From contig NZ_CP017754.1 in assembly GCF_001854325.1 (NCBI RefSeq), positions 310,001-374,000 on the forward strand: a stretch of 64,000 nt of DNA, read 5' to 3'. Positions 16,485 through 24,431 of the stretch are shown piece by piece. The DNA is from Cupriavidus malaysiensis. Its GTDB lineage: Bacteria > Pseudomonadota > Gammaproteobacteria > Burkholderiales > Burkholderiaceae. The position numbers and the translations under genes were made by a program. The notes beneath the pieces are model-generated. The model saw only the letters and a program-made list of their open reading frames with translations. It had not been told where the DNA came from and did no database searches. Each line of letters starts with the position of its first letter. The stretch's first letter is position 1.

Positions 16485-16919
16485 TTGAGCAAGTCAATTG
16501 GTTCGATCGCATGGCCGGATAATGCTGATGAATCCAGGCGGCTGTTGTCGACCTATATGGTTAAGGTCGTTGGGCAGCTTGGCATCTCATTCGGTAATCA
16601 TCCTTGTAAGCCAGCATCTATTGTCAAGGGATTGATTTCTGGAAGGCTTTCTGATGAAAATAGGCGTGCCGCATTGGCTAGTTGGTGGGCCATTGCTGAA
16701 GAACATGGTGTTCGAAATTTCGAAGATAAGGAGGCGCTTATTGCCCGCCTGGCGATATGCCTTTTGTCTTCGGCTCAACAAGGGCCTTGGAACCTTGGTG
16801 ATCAACTCTCGTGGTTCTTGGAGGTGATCGGACTTATCGGGGCAGACGTTGATAAGGCGATCGATACCATGGAGGAGCATTTTGAATTTATCGAGAGGGA
16901 GCGATCGAAAGCTCCTTGA
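16485..16919 (+). CDS. Orphan immunity-like protein, unknown family
   Basis: 144 residues from a TTG at 16485 preceded by a GGGGTGA ribosome-like site; no ATG is available near the N-terminus. AT-rich compared with the flanking Rhs DNA. Helical, with WWAIAEEHGVRNFEDKEALI, ARLAICLLSSAQQGPWNLG and LSWFLEVIGLIGADVDKAI. The family is not recognised by name; similar Trp-rich helical proteins accompany Rhs tips. Placement right after an Rhs core fragment supports an immunity origin. Confidence 0.6.
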   Translation: MSKSIGSIAWPDNADESRRLLSTYMVKVVGQLGISFGNHPCKPASIVKGLISGRLSDENRRAALASWWAIAEEHGVRNFEDKEALIARLAICLLSSAQQGPWNLGDQLSWFLEVIGLIGADVDKAIDTMEEHFEFIERERSKAP

Positions 16920-16955
16920 TCTGGCGAGGAAGGCCTTCTCGCAGGTAGTCTTTAC

Positions 16956-17357
16956 GCATACGTCTCGAACGGCAGCCGCACGATCACCAACGTCTACGAC
17001 GCGCTGGGGCAACTGCCGCAGACCAGTGCCGGCGGCCGGACGCTGCGTTACAGCTATGACGCCGCTGGCAACGTGACCGACATCGCCTGCCGGACGGGTT
17101 TCCATGTGTCGACCATATACGACAAGGCTGGCCGCCCGTTGCAGTTGCTGGAAAACGGCACCGCGAGCCTGGCGAAGTACAGCTATGACCGGCTCAACCG
17201 CCGAACGCGGGCGAAACTGGGGAACAGTACGCGTACTGAACTGGCCTACGACAACCAGGGCTGGCTGTCGGGCAAGAGCCACCGGTTCACCAGCAGCACC
17301 GAAGACTGGATTGAGGCTGGCCCAAATCCTCTGGGTGACAAGTGGTCTGCTCAATGA
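16956..17357 (+). pseudogene. Rhs YD fragment fused to a remnant of the intact gene's tip
   Basis: Open for 133 codons with no start. The first part matches the intact rhs gene from about 9016 to 9370 (SNGSRTITNVYDALGQL through TSSTEDWI), with a compensated frame slip near 17088. At 17309 it jumps to EAGPNPLGDKWSAQ, the same sequence as the toxin tip of the intact Rhs (EAGPNSLGGKWFAE, 10371-10412). About 1 kb of repeat and core has been lost between the two parts. This ties the far end of the array to the tip now carried by the live gene. Confidence 0.85.
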
Positions 17358-17437
17358 TGGGATGGAGCGGTCATCACCGAACTTGGCCTGAGCGGTTGGG
17401 CCCCCCTCCAATTCTGGAGGACGAAGCGGACCACGCC

Positions 17438-17839
17438 CTAGCGGCCGTCCTCAACCAATCCATTCTCCTCCGTCCAGGCGGCGACAACCCCGATGTCCCG
17501 CGCCAGCAATTCCGCAGCCGTCTGCCCCAAATCGAACAGCACATCCATGGTGGCCGGACTGAGCGGGCAGAGCGCCCTATTGCCATCGTCGGCTTGTTCA
17601 TCCTCATGCTGTTCGACGGCGTTGTTGCGCGCAAGCGTGAAGAGCATGTCCAAGCCTCTGGCGACCCGCACGGCGCGGTTCAGGCATTCGACGAGTGGGC
17701 CGGTGTTCGACAGTTGGCCCAGATAGGCGGCACGCTCAATGTGTTCGGCGAACGCATTGTCGCGATGCTCGAAGAGGCTTCGCCTGCGCGAAGACAATCC
17801 GGTGTCTGGGTGCTCAGGATGTGCGTGGGTCTTGCGCAT
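17438..17839 (-). CDS. Conserved-looking hypothetical protein
   Basis: 133 residues from the ATG at 17839, which has a strong TTGGAGG five bases upstream. Two halves: a His/Arg-rich N-terminal third, then helices AFAEHIERAAYLGQLS, VECLNRAVRVARGLDMLFTL and PATMDVLFDLGQTAAELLARD. The last part recalls small proteins of unknown function (DUF3077/DUF6124-type) in Pseudomonas and Burkholderia, but I am not certain. No signal peptide or membrane segment. It lies alone and faces the Rhs array, marking the boundary between the accessory block and the housekeeping genes. The 264 bases to mnmE hold nothing obvious. Confidence 0.62.
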   Translation of the reverse strand: MRKTHAHPEHPDTGLSSRRRSLFEHRDNAFAEHIERAAYLGQLSNTGPLVECLNRAVRVARGLDMLFTLARNNAVEQHEDEQADDGNRALCPLSPATMDVLFDLGQTAAELLARDIGVVAAWTEENGLVEDGR

Positions 17840-18103
17840 GGCGGCCTCCAACGTTGGCACAGGAAGACGGAAGATGCCGCACCGATGCGGCTGTCCGCCA
17901 ACGTTGTTCAGGTCGCCAAACCTGGCCCCTGTTGTTTCAGGGGCGAATGGAGAATAGCACGCTGCGCCGCGCCGGCAACGGCGCCAGGCGCACGGAACGC
18001 AAAGTGTTTCATCGCTCGAGAGCGATGGTCCGGTGCATCGTCAAATGCGATGCGCCGCTCCCGTGCCTGTGGTGCGCGGGCCGCACACCCGGCCCGCCAC
18101 CCC

Positions 18104-19534
18104 TCACTTGCCGATACAAAACCGCGTAAAAATCGTCCCCAGCAGGTCATCGCTGGTGAATTCCCCGGTAATGCTGTTCAGGTGGTCCTGCGCCAGCCGC
18201 AGTTCCTCGGCGAAGAGGTCGAGTGCCTGGGCCTGCTGGTCGGCCTGTTCGGCGGCCATGTCGAGGTGGGACTGGGCGTTGCGCAGCGCCGTCAGGTGGC
18301 GTTCGCGGGCGAGGAAGGTGCCTTCGTTGCCGGACGATTGCCAGCCGACCAGGCGCAGCAGGTGGGCGCGCAGCAGTTCGATGCCGGCGCCGCTGCGCGC
18401 GGAGATCCAGACTTCGCTGGGATTGGGGCCGTTGGCGGCGACCACGTGCGGGCGGTTGCTGCTGAAGTGCGCGTCGCCGGCGGCGGGGGCGAGGTCGATC
18501 TTGTTGACCACGCGCAGGATGGGCGAGCCCGGCGGCAGCACGCCGCTGAGGCGGTCGTCGATCTGGTCGTCGATGGGGGACAGGCCGTTGCGCACGTAGT
18601 CGGTGGCGTCGACCAGGTGCAGCACGATGTCGGCGCGGCCGACGGCGTCCCAGGTGCGTTGGATGCCGATGCGCTCGACTTCGTCGTCGGTGTCGTCGCG
18701 CAGGCCGGCGGTGTCGATGATATGCAGCGGGATGCCTTCGATCTGGATGGTCTCGCGCACGCGGTCGCGCGTGGTGCCGGGGATGGGCGTGACGATGGCC
18801 AGCTCGGCGCCGGCCAGCGCGTTGAGCAGCGAGGACTTGCCGACGTTGGGCTGGCCGGCCAGCACCACCGACAGGCCTTCGCGCAGCAGCGCGCCCTGGC
18901 GCGCCTGTGCCAGCACGCCGGCGAGGTTGGCGCGGATCACGGCGAGCTGGCCGCGCGCGTCGGAGGCTTCGAGGAAGTCGAGTTCTTCCTCGGGGAAGTC
19001 GAGCGTGGCTTCCACCAGCATGCGCAGGTGGATGACCTTGTCGACCAGTTCGTGGATGGCCTTGGAGAAGACGCCTTCCATCGAGCGCGCGGCCGAGCGC
19101 GCGGCGGCTTCGGTGCTGGCTTCGATCAGGTCGGCCACGGCTTCGGCCTGGGCCAGGTCGAGCTTGTCGTTGAGGAAGGCGCGGCGCGTGAACTCGCCGG
19201 GCTCGGCCAGCCGCAGGCCGATGCCGCGGCCGGCTTCCAGGCAGCGCGCCAGCAGCATCTGCATCACCACCGGGCCGCCGTGGCCCTGCAGTTCGAGCAC
19301 GTCTTCGCCGGTGTAGGAGTTCGGCGCGGGGAAGTACAGCGCGATGCCGTGGTCGATGACGTCGCCGGTGGCGTCGAGGAAGGGCAGGTAGGTGGCGTGG
19401 CGCGGCTTGAGCGTCTGGCCGCAGAGGGCGCGCGCGATGGGGGCCACGTCGGGGCCCGAGACGCGCACCACGCCGATGCCGCCGCGTCCGGGCGCGGTGG
19501 CGATGGCGGCGATGGGAGGCTGGGAGGCAGTCAT
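18104..19534 (-). CDS. mnmE: tRNA modification GTPase MnmE
   Basis: GTPase that, with MnmG, installs the (carboxymethyl)aminomethyl group on U34 of certain tRNAs. 476 residues, normal length. Visible: N-terminal tetrahydrofolate-binding domain ([38 protein letters not shown]), G domain with [11 protein letters not shown] (G1), TPIPGTTRD (G2), DTAGLR (G3) and NKIDL (G4), and the C-terminal CIGK motif carrying the functional cysteine. The start at 19534 gives [16 protein letters not shown], the usual N-terminus; longer frames are out-of-family extensions. In related genomes mnmE follows yidC directly, whereas here about 4.9 kb containing ohr, ohrR, lysR, tam and others separates them. Confidence 0.97.
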   Translation of the reverse strand: MTASQPPIAAIATAPGRGGIGVVRVSGPDVAPIARALCGQTLKPRHATYLPFLDATGDVIDHGIALYFPAPNSYTGEDVLELQGHGGPVVMQMLLARCLEAGRGIGLRLAEPGEFTRRAFLNDKLDLAQAEAVADLIEASTEAAARSAARSMEGVFSKAIHELVDKVIHLRMLVEATLDFPEEELDFLEASDARGQLAVIRANLAGVLAQARQGALLREGLSVVLAGQPNVGKSSLLNALAGAELAIVTPIPGTTRDRVRETIQIEGIPLHIIDTAGLRDDTDDEVERIGIQRTWDAVGRADIVLHLVDATDYVRNGLSPIDDQIDDRLSGVLPPGSPILRVVNKIDLAPAAGDAHFSSNRPHVVAANGPNPSEVWISARSGAGIELLRAHLLRLVGWQSSGNEGTFLARERHLTALRNAQSHLDMAAEQADQQAQALDLFAEELRLAQDHLNSITGEFTSDDLLGTIFTRFCIGK

Positions 19535-19629
19535 GGGCGTATTGTCGCAGAAGGTGTGGCGGGCGGCGCCTGGCCGCCGGTGCGCCGGTGGCGGCGGGCA
19601 GGGCGGGGCAGGGCGTGGGCCTGGTGCTG

Positions 19630-20427
19630 TCAGGCCGGCTGGCCCGGCGCGGGCGCCTGGCCCAGGCATTCGCACAGCAGGCGGCGCGCCACGGCTGCGT
19701 CGATGACGCGGCCGAGCCGGGTCTGGCGCTTGACCAGCTTCGCGTGGAGGGCTGCGGTGCGGCGCGCCGGCAGCACCTCGGCCAGCGCTTCCAGGGTGTA
19801 GCGCAGCAGCTTGCCGCGGATGCGCAGCTTGTGCAGCCTGGCGGTGTCGTTCTCATGTGCGGCGCGCTTCAGCTGGCGCAGCCGCTTGCGCGTGCTCGCC
19901 ACGCGCCGGCGGGCGAAGGGGCCCAGCGCGGGCGCCGCCGGCAGGTGCGGTCCCACGCCGCCGCGCAGGTGGACCAGGTCGCGCTGCAGTGCCGGCAGCG
20001 GCCAGTGGCGGCATTGGGCCAGCCGTGCCCGCATCTCCCCGTGCGCCTCGGCGCGGCGCGCGGCGGCGGTGTCCAGTACCGCCAGCAGCACCGGGTCGCC
20101 GGGCTGGCGGTCGAGCGCGGGTTTGAGCGTTTCCAGCGCGAACACGTCCCAGTCGCGTACCGGGCCGGCGGCATCGGCCAGCTCGCCGACCAGCTGGCGC
20201 CAGCGCCGCGCCATGCCGGCCGGCAGCGCGGGCGCGAAGGTCCAGGCCAGCGCGCGCAGGTGGCGGGTGGCCACGCGCAGCGCGTGCACGTCTTCCACCG
20301 CGTTGCGGCTGGCAAGCACCTCCAGGCACTCGCCGATGGCGGCGAGGTCCGCCTCGGCCAGGTCGGCGAAGGCGGCGTGCGGGCGCATCTTGCGGTCAAG
20401 CCGGAGCGGATCGGAGCGGGTGCGCAT
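19630..20427 (-). CDS. CHAD-domain protein
   Basis: 265 residues from the ATG at 20427; upstream in-frame starts lack a sensible N-terminus and no start has a good ribosome site. The protein is helical and very rich in Arg, Ala and His, with conserved CHAD features: [19 protein letters not shown] near the N-terminus, [11 protein letters not shown], and [17 protein letters not shown] toward the C-terminus. CHAD domains bind polyphosphate through such basic residues and are often found near phosphate or polyphosphate genes. Here no such neighbour is present, and the catalytic CYTH domain that sometimes precedes CHAD is absent. Function beyond polyphosphate binding is not inferable. Confidence 0.85.
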   Translation of the reverse strand: MRTRSDPLRLDRKMRPHAAFADLAEADLAAIGECLEVLASRNAVEDVHALRVATRHLRALAWTFAPALPAGMARRWRQLVGELADAAGPVRDWDVFALETLKPALDRQPGDPVLLAVLDTAAARRAEAHGEMRARLAQCRHWPLPALQRDLVHLRGGVGPHLPAAPALGPFARRRVASTRKRLRQLKRAAHENDTARLHKLRIRGKLLRYTLEALAEVLPARRTAALHAKLVKRQTRLGRVIDAAVARRLLCECLGQAPAPGQPA

Positions 20428-20675
20428 GGGTGGCGGAGATACGGCGGCTGATTGCGGCGGCGGAGTGCGGCGCTGGAAGGCACCAATGGGTACCAACGTT
20501 ATCCAGTGTAGACGATGGGGCACAGCCGGCAGTGTGGGGTGCGGCACCCTGGACGGCGGCGGCGCTGCCAGGCGGCGGTGGCGCGCCGGTTGACGGCGAT
20601 TGACGGCGATTGACAGCGCGCCCGCGCGCGGTTGCAATGGCCGCCATCGCCCCGGAAGGCAAGGAGACAGCGAAG

Positions 20676-21062
20676 ATGATCGACCATACCGGCGTGCTCG
20701 TCGGCGATTTCGCCCGCAGCCGCGCGTTCTACACCGAGGCGCTGGGCGCCATCGGCTTCCTCAAGAACATGGAGTTGCCGGCCAGCGTCACCGGCCATAC
20801 CGACATGGCGGGTTTCGGGCCGCCGGACAAGCCCGAGTTCTGGATCAGCGCCGGCACGCCCAACCGGCCGCCGGTGCATGTGGCCTTCCGCGTCGACAGC
20901 CGGGCGGCGGTCGATGCCTTCTATCGCGCGGCGCTGGCCGCCGGTGGCCGCGACAACGGCGCGCCGGGCATCCGCGCGCACTACCACCCAGACTACTACG
21001 GCGCCTTCGTGCTGGACCCGGACGGCCACAATATCGAGGCGGTCTGCCACCTGCCGGCCTGA
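20676..21062 (+). CDS. VOC-family (glyoxalase-like) protein
   Basis: 128 residues from the ATG at 20676, with AAGGAG eleven bases upstream. Typical vicinal-oxygen-chelate layout of two beta-alpha-beta-beta-beta modules: MIDHTGVLVGDFARSRAFY at the N-terminus, VHVAFRVDSRAAVDAFYRAA in the middle, and GAFVLDPDGHNIEAVCH at the end. Metal-ligand positions (His near the start, His after the central strand, Glu near the end) appear present. Substrate unknown. It stands alone on the plus strand between the leftward CHAD and tam genes. Confidence 0.85.
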   Translation: MIDHTGVLVGDFARSRAFYTEALGAIGFLKNMELPASVTGHTDMAGFGPPDKPEFWISAGTPNRPPVHVAFRVDSRAAVDAFYRAALAAGGRDNGAPGIRAHYHPDYYGAFVLDPDGHNIEAVCHLPA

Positions 21063-21153
21063 GGCGCGGGCCTGTGGCGCCGGCCATCGCGCGCGCATCA
21101 ACGGGTACGGCGGCCGGGGCAGCCGAGGCGGCCTGGGCGAGGCCGGGCGACGC

Positions 21154-21924
21154 TCAGCGGGTCGCGACGATGAACAGGCGCGGGAAGGGCAGCAGCACCG
21201 AGCCGTCGGGCAGCGTCGGGTAGGCCTGCGCCACGGCGTCCTGGTAGCGCGCCAGGTAGTCGGCGCGCTCGGCCTCGTCGAGGGCCTGCACGAAGGGGCG
21301 CAGGCCGCTGCCCTTGAACCATTCCACGATGGCCGCAGGCCCCGCCGCCAGCGGGTGGTGGTAGACCGTCAGCCACACGTCCACGCGCGCCGCATGCGGA
21401 CGCAGCATGGCGTAGTACTCGGTCGGCGTGAACAGGCCGGTGCGGGCATTGGCGGCATCCGCCAGCTTGGCCGCCCAGGGGCCGGCGGCGGCCACCTCGC
21501 GCATCAGCCGGTGGGCGGGTTCGTCGAGCGAGTCGGGCATCTGCACCGCCAGGCTGCCGCCTGGGGCGAGCTTGCCGATCAGTTCCGGCAGCACCTTGCG
21601 ATGGTCCGGCACCCACTGCAGCACGGCGTTGGCCAGGATCACGTCGACCGGCGCAGCCGGCTGCCAGTCCTCGATGCCGGCCAGGGTGAACGGTACCTGG
21701 GGCAGGCGCTGGCGCGCCGCCGCGATCATGTCGTCGGAGTTATCCACACCGGCGACCTCCGCGCCGGGAAAGCGCTGCATCAGCACCTCGGTGGAATTGC
21801 CGGGGCCGCAGCCCAGGTCGACGGCGCGCCGCACGTCCTGCGTCGGCACTGCCGCCAGCAGATCCCGTACCGGGCGGGTGCGTTCATCCTCGAACGCCAC
21901 GTATTGTCTGGCAGACCAGCTCAT
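21154..21924 (-). CDS. tam: Trans-aconitate 2-methyltransferase
   Basis: SAM-dependent enzyme that methylates trans-aconitate, a spontaneous by-product that inhibits aconitase. 256 residues from the ATG at 21924 with AGAGGAAG upstream. Motifs: VDLGCGPGNSTEVLMQRFPG (SAM motif I), GVDNSDDMI, ILANAVLQWVPDH and LAVQMPDSLDEPAH, closely matching the Tam family across its length. Divergent from the lysR-type gene at 22152, so that regulator may once have controlled it. Confidence 0.9.
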   Translation of the reverse strand: MSWSARQYVAFEDERTRPVRDLLAAVPTQDVRRAVDLGCGPGNSTEVLMQRFPGAEVAGVDNSDDMIAAARQRLPQVPFTLAGIEDWQPAAPVDVILANAVLQWVPDHRKVLPELIGKLAPGGSLAVQMPDSLDEPAHRLMREVAAAGPWAAKLADAANARTGLFTPTEYYAMLRPHAARVDVWLTVYHHPLAAGPAAIVEWFKGSGLRPFVQALDEAERADYLARYQDAVAQAYPTLPDGSVLLPFPRLFIVATR

Positions 21925-22151
21925 CTTGCTTCCTCTTCTAGCGGATTTCCTGCGGAGGCTGCCGCCCGGCAATGGCTTCTGGGGCGTTGCGGGCGCTGCG
22001 GGCCTTGCCGGCCGTGTCAGGCCCCGGCAAGGGATGGCGCAAGCATAGGCGCGCTCATCTATGATTTCCAGCTCATCCCGAGCACAATATCCATACCCTG
22101 ATGGTATGGATAAAGCAGGATGGTGAACCAGGTCCTGCGGGAGATGGCTGG

Positions 22152-23085
22152 ATGATCGATCTGCGCCGCCTGCGCGCCTTCGTGGCGCTCGCCGAAGAAG
22201 GCAATATCACGCGTGCCGCCGAGCGGCTGGACATGCAGCAGCCGCCGCTGACGCGGCTGCTGCGCGGACTGGAGGCCGAGCTGGGCACGCGCCTGATGCA
22301 GCGCTTGCCGCGCGGCGTGCGGCCGACCGAGGCCGGCCAGGCGCTGCTGGAGGAGGCGCGCGTGCTGCTGGCGCGCGCCGAGGCCCTGCCCGGCGTGGTG
22401 CAGCGCGCCGCGCGGCGAACTGGGGCGGCTGGCGCTGGGCTTCACCAGCTCGGCCAGCTTCCACCCCTTCGTGCCGGCGGTGCTGCGCGCCTTCCGCGCG
22501 CGCATGCCGGGCGTGGCGGTGGCGCTGGAGGAGGCCGGCACCGTCGAGCTGGCCGACGCGGTGCTGCACGAGCGGCTCGATGCCGCCTTCGTGCGCTCCC
22601 CGGCGGGCGGCCTGCCCGACCTGCTGCTCGATCCGGTGCTCGACGAGCCCATGCTGGCCGCCTTGCCCGCCCATCACCCGCTGGCGGCCGATGCCGGCAG
22701 TGCGGCCGCGCCGCTGCCGCTGACCGCGTTGGAGCGCGAGCCCTTCATCCTGTACCGGCGCCCGACCGGCCCCGGCCTCTACGACAGCATCCTCGCCGCC
22801 TGCCGCGCGGCCGGCTTCAGCCCGCTGGTGGCGCAGGAAGCGCCGCGCCTGCCGGCCACGCTCAGCCTGGTGGCCGCCGGGCTCGGGGTGTCGGTAGTGC
22901 CCGCTTCGATGCGCCGGCTGGGCGGGGAGGACATCGTCTACCGCGACCTGGACTGCCCCGCGCTGTCCGCCCCGCTGCACCTGGCGCTGCGGCGGGGCAA
23001 TCCGTCGCCTGCGCTGGCGCGGCTGCGGGAGCTGGTGCGGGAGTTGGCGGCGGCGCAAGCGGGCACGGTCCAGACGCCCCGCTGA
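22152..23085 (+). pseudogene. LysR-family regulator, frameshifted
   Basis: The N-terminal winged helix-turn-helix (MIDLRRLRAFVALAEEGNIT, RLDMQQPPLTRLLRGLEAEL) reads from the ATG at 22152. The effector-binding domain (GELGRLALGFTSSASFHPF onward to QTPR) reads in the +1 frame up to 23085. The switch lies in a GC-alternating run near 22405-22415 and is most simply explained by loss of one GC dinucleotide (GCGCGCGG to GCGCGG). Both halves are otherwise intact for a benzoate/catechol-type (BenM/CatM-like) LysR of about 310 residues, so the damage is recent or a sequencing error. Divergent from tam. Confidence 0.85.
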
Positions 23086-23126
23086 GTCGTGTCGCCCCCC
23101 GCGTGGCGGGCCGGTCAACACATTGC

Positions 23127-23155
23127 TTGCAAGTAGATCGCGCGCGACCTATATT
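23127..23155 (+). promoter_or_regulatory. Probable sigma-70 promoter of ohrR, giving a nearly leaderless mRNA
   Basis: TTGCAA (23127-23132) and TATATT (23150-23155) are separated by exactly 17 bases. The expected transcription start, about seven bases after the -10 box, falls on or beside the ohrR ATG at 23162. No Shine-Dalgarno is visible before that ATG. Confidence 0.6.
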
Positions 23156-23161
23156 TTGCCC

Positions 23162-23635
23162 ATGGATACGCAAGACACCCCGCTCAAGCTGCCGGCGACG
23201 GCGCAACTGCTGGACCACCAGTTCTGCTTCTCGGTGTACGCCACCTCGCTCGCCTTGAACAAGCTGTATCGCAAGCTGCTGCGTCCGTTAGGACTGACTT
23301 ACCCGCAATACCTTGTGATGCTGGTGTTGTGGGAGCAGGACGAGGTGACGGTCTCCGATATCGGCGCCCGCCTGAACCTCGATTCGGCCACCCTGACGCC
23401 CCTGCTCAAGCGGCTCGAAGCGCAGGGCTTGCTGAAACGGGCACGCGCCGCGGCCGACGAACGGCAGGTGATCGTCAGCCTGACCGAAGCGGGCCGGGCG
23501 ATGAAGGCGCCGGCGCGGCAGGTACCGGAATCGCTGCTGTGCGCCTCGGCCTGCAGCATCGATGAGCTGGTCACGCTGAAGCGGGAGCTGGACACGCTGC
23601 GTGAACGCTTCGCCAAGGAGGCGATGCAACCTTAG
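23162..23635 (+). CDS. ohrR: Organic-hydroperoxide sensor OhrR (MarR family)
   Basis: Repressor of ohr that releases DNA when its sensor cysteine is oxidised by organic hydroperoxides. 157 residues. MarR winged helix includes [26 protein letters not shown] and the wing [11 protein letters not shown]. The sensor cysteine is Cys22 in [12 protein letters not shown], and two resolving-type cysteines lie at 127 and 131 (SLLCASACS), the same positions as in the two-cysteine OhrR of Xanthomonas. Start chosen at 23162 ([20 protein letters not shown]); an in-frame TTG at 23123 overlaps the promoter. It lies upstream of ohr, facing the same way. Confidence 0.93.
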   Translation: MDTQDTPLKLPATAQLLDHQFCFSVYATSLALNKLYRKLLRPLGLTYPQYLVMLVLWEQDEVTVSDIGARLNLDSATLTPLLKRLEAQGLLKRARAAADERQVIVSLTEAGRAMKAPARQVPESLLCASACSIDELVTLKRELDTLRERFAKEAMQP

Positions 23636-23693
23636 GCGCGGCAAGGCCGGCGGCGGCCCAGGCTGCCGTTGGCTGGCAGATCATATGTAGTGC

Positions 23694-23706
23694 GCGATTC
23701 AATCGC
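23694..23706. promoter_or_regulatory. Candidate OhrR operator upstream of ohr
   Basis: Palindrome GCGATTCAATCGC followed by TAGCAATT, in the only AT-rich part of the ohrR-ohr gap. Placement and dyad symmetry suit a MarR/OhrR site, but the match to known operators is only general. Confidence 0.35.
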
Positions 23707-23767
23707 TAGCAATTCAAAGCGGGTGCGGTGCCTCCCCGGCGATGGCGGCGACTCCCGTGACCTCGGC

Positions 23768-23811
23768 AGCAATCAGCAGCAATCAGCAATCAGCAATCAG
23801 CAATCAGCAAC
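23768..23811. repeat. Heptamer tandem repeat in the ohr leader
   Basis: AGCAATC-type heptamers repeated five to six times (with one AGC interruption), ending 40 bases before the ohr start. It lies between the presumed promoter/operator and the ribosome site, so copy-number change would alter leader length rather than the protein. Confidence 0.85.
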
Positions 23812-23850
23812 AAAAACCCAGACCCACTCTAGCCAACCAAGGAGTCCACC

Positions 23851-24276
23851 ATGTCGATCGAAAAAGTCCTCTACCGCGCCCAGGCCCAGGCAACCGGCGG
23901 CCGCGACGGCCGCGCCGTCTCGTCCGACGGCGTGCTTGACGTCAAGCTGACCACCCCGCGCGAACTCGGCGGCGCCGGCGGCGACGGCACCAATCCCGAG
24001 CAGCTGTTCGCCGCGGGTTACTCGGCCTGCTTCATCGGCGCGCTGAAGTACGTGGCCGCGCAGCAGAAGATCGCCTTGCCGGCCGAGACGTCGATCACCG
24101 GCAAGGTCGGCATCGGTGCCATCTCCAGCGGCTTCGGCATCGAGGTGGAACTACAGATCTCGCTGCCGGGCATCGACCGCGCGGTGGCCCAGGGCCTGGT
24201 CGACAAGGCGCACACCGTGTGCCCCTACTCCAACGCCACGCGCGGCAATATCGACGTGACGCTGACCCTGGCCTGA
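23851..24276 (+). CDS. ohr: Organic hydroperoxide resistance peroxidase Ohr
   Basis: Thiol-dependent peroxidase that reduces organic and fatty-acid hydroperoxides using a lipoylated partner. 141 residues, the usual length, preceded by AAGGAG. Ohr/OsmC fold with the catalytic pair Cys60 ([11 protein letters not shown]) and Cys124 ([13 protein letters not shown]), plus the conserved [14 protein letters not shown] and [14 protein letters not shown] segments. It follows its regulator ohrR with a 215-base gap that holds a palindrome and heptamer repeats. A bidirectional terminator separates it from yidC. Confidence 0.95.
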   Translation: MSIEKVLYRAQAQATGGRDGRAVSSDGVLDVKLTTPRELGGAGGDGTNPEQLFAAGYSACFIGALKYVAAQQKIALPAETSITGKVGIGAISSGFGIEVELQISLPGIDRAVAQGLVDKAHTVCPYSNATRGNIDVTLTLA

Positions 24277-24291
24277 GGCGACCGACGCGAT

Positions 24292-24335
24292 CGGCGTGAT
24301 GGCGTGATGGCGTGATGGCGTGATGGCGTGATGGC
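24292..24335. repeat. Octamer tandem repeat downstream of ohr
   Basis: GGCGTGAT repeated about five times directly after the ohr stop, before the terminator. Non-coding on both strands. Confidence 0.85.
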
Positions 24336-24382
24336 GGTGCCGCCCGGCGCGGCACGCAACGCCCGCCGCCCGGCGCGCAAAG

Positions 24383-24410
24383 AAAAAGCCCGGCACGAGC
24401 CGGGCTTTTT
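24383..24410. terminator. Bidirectional terminator between ohr and yidC
   Basis: AAAAAGCCCGGC and GCCGGGCTTTTT form a 12-bp stem with a four-base loop. A-run on one side and T-run on the other allow it to end both the rightward ohr and the leftward yidC transcripts. Confidence 0.9.
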
Positions 24411-24431
24411 TGCACGTCAGGGGAGGCGCGC

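Noticed and set aside
17342..19801. 819-codon rightward ORF over mnmE
   Set aside because: Exact antisense shadow of mnmE, generated by GC-rich codon bias; the product is Arg/Ala/Gly/His-rich without domains.
23768..24335. CRISPR array
   Set aside because: The repeats here are directly adjacent 7- and 8-mers without spacers; no cas genes are present.
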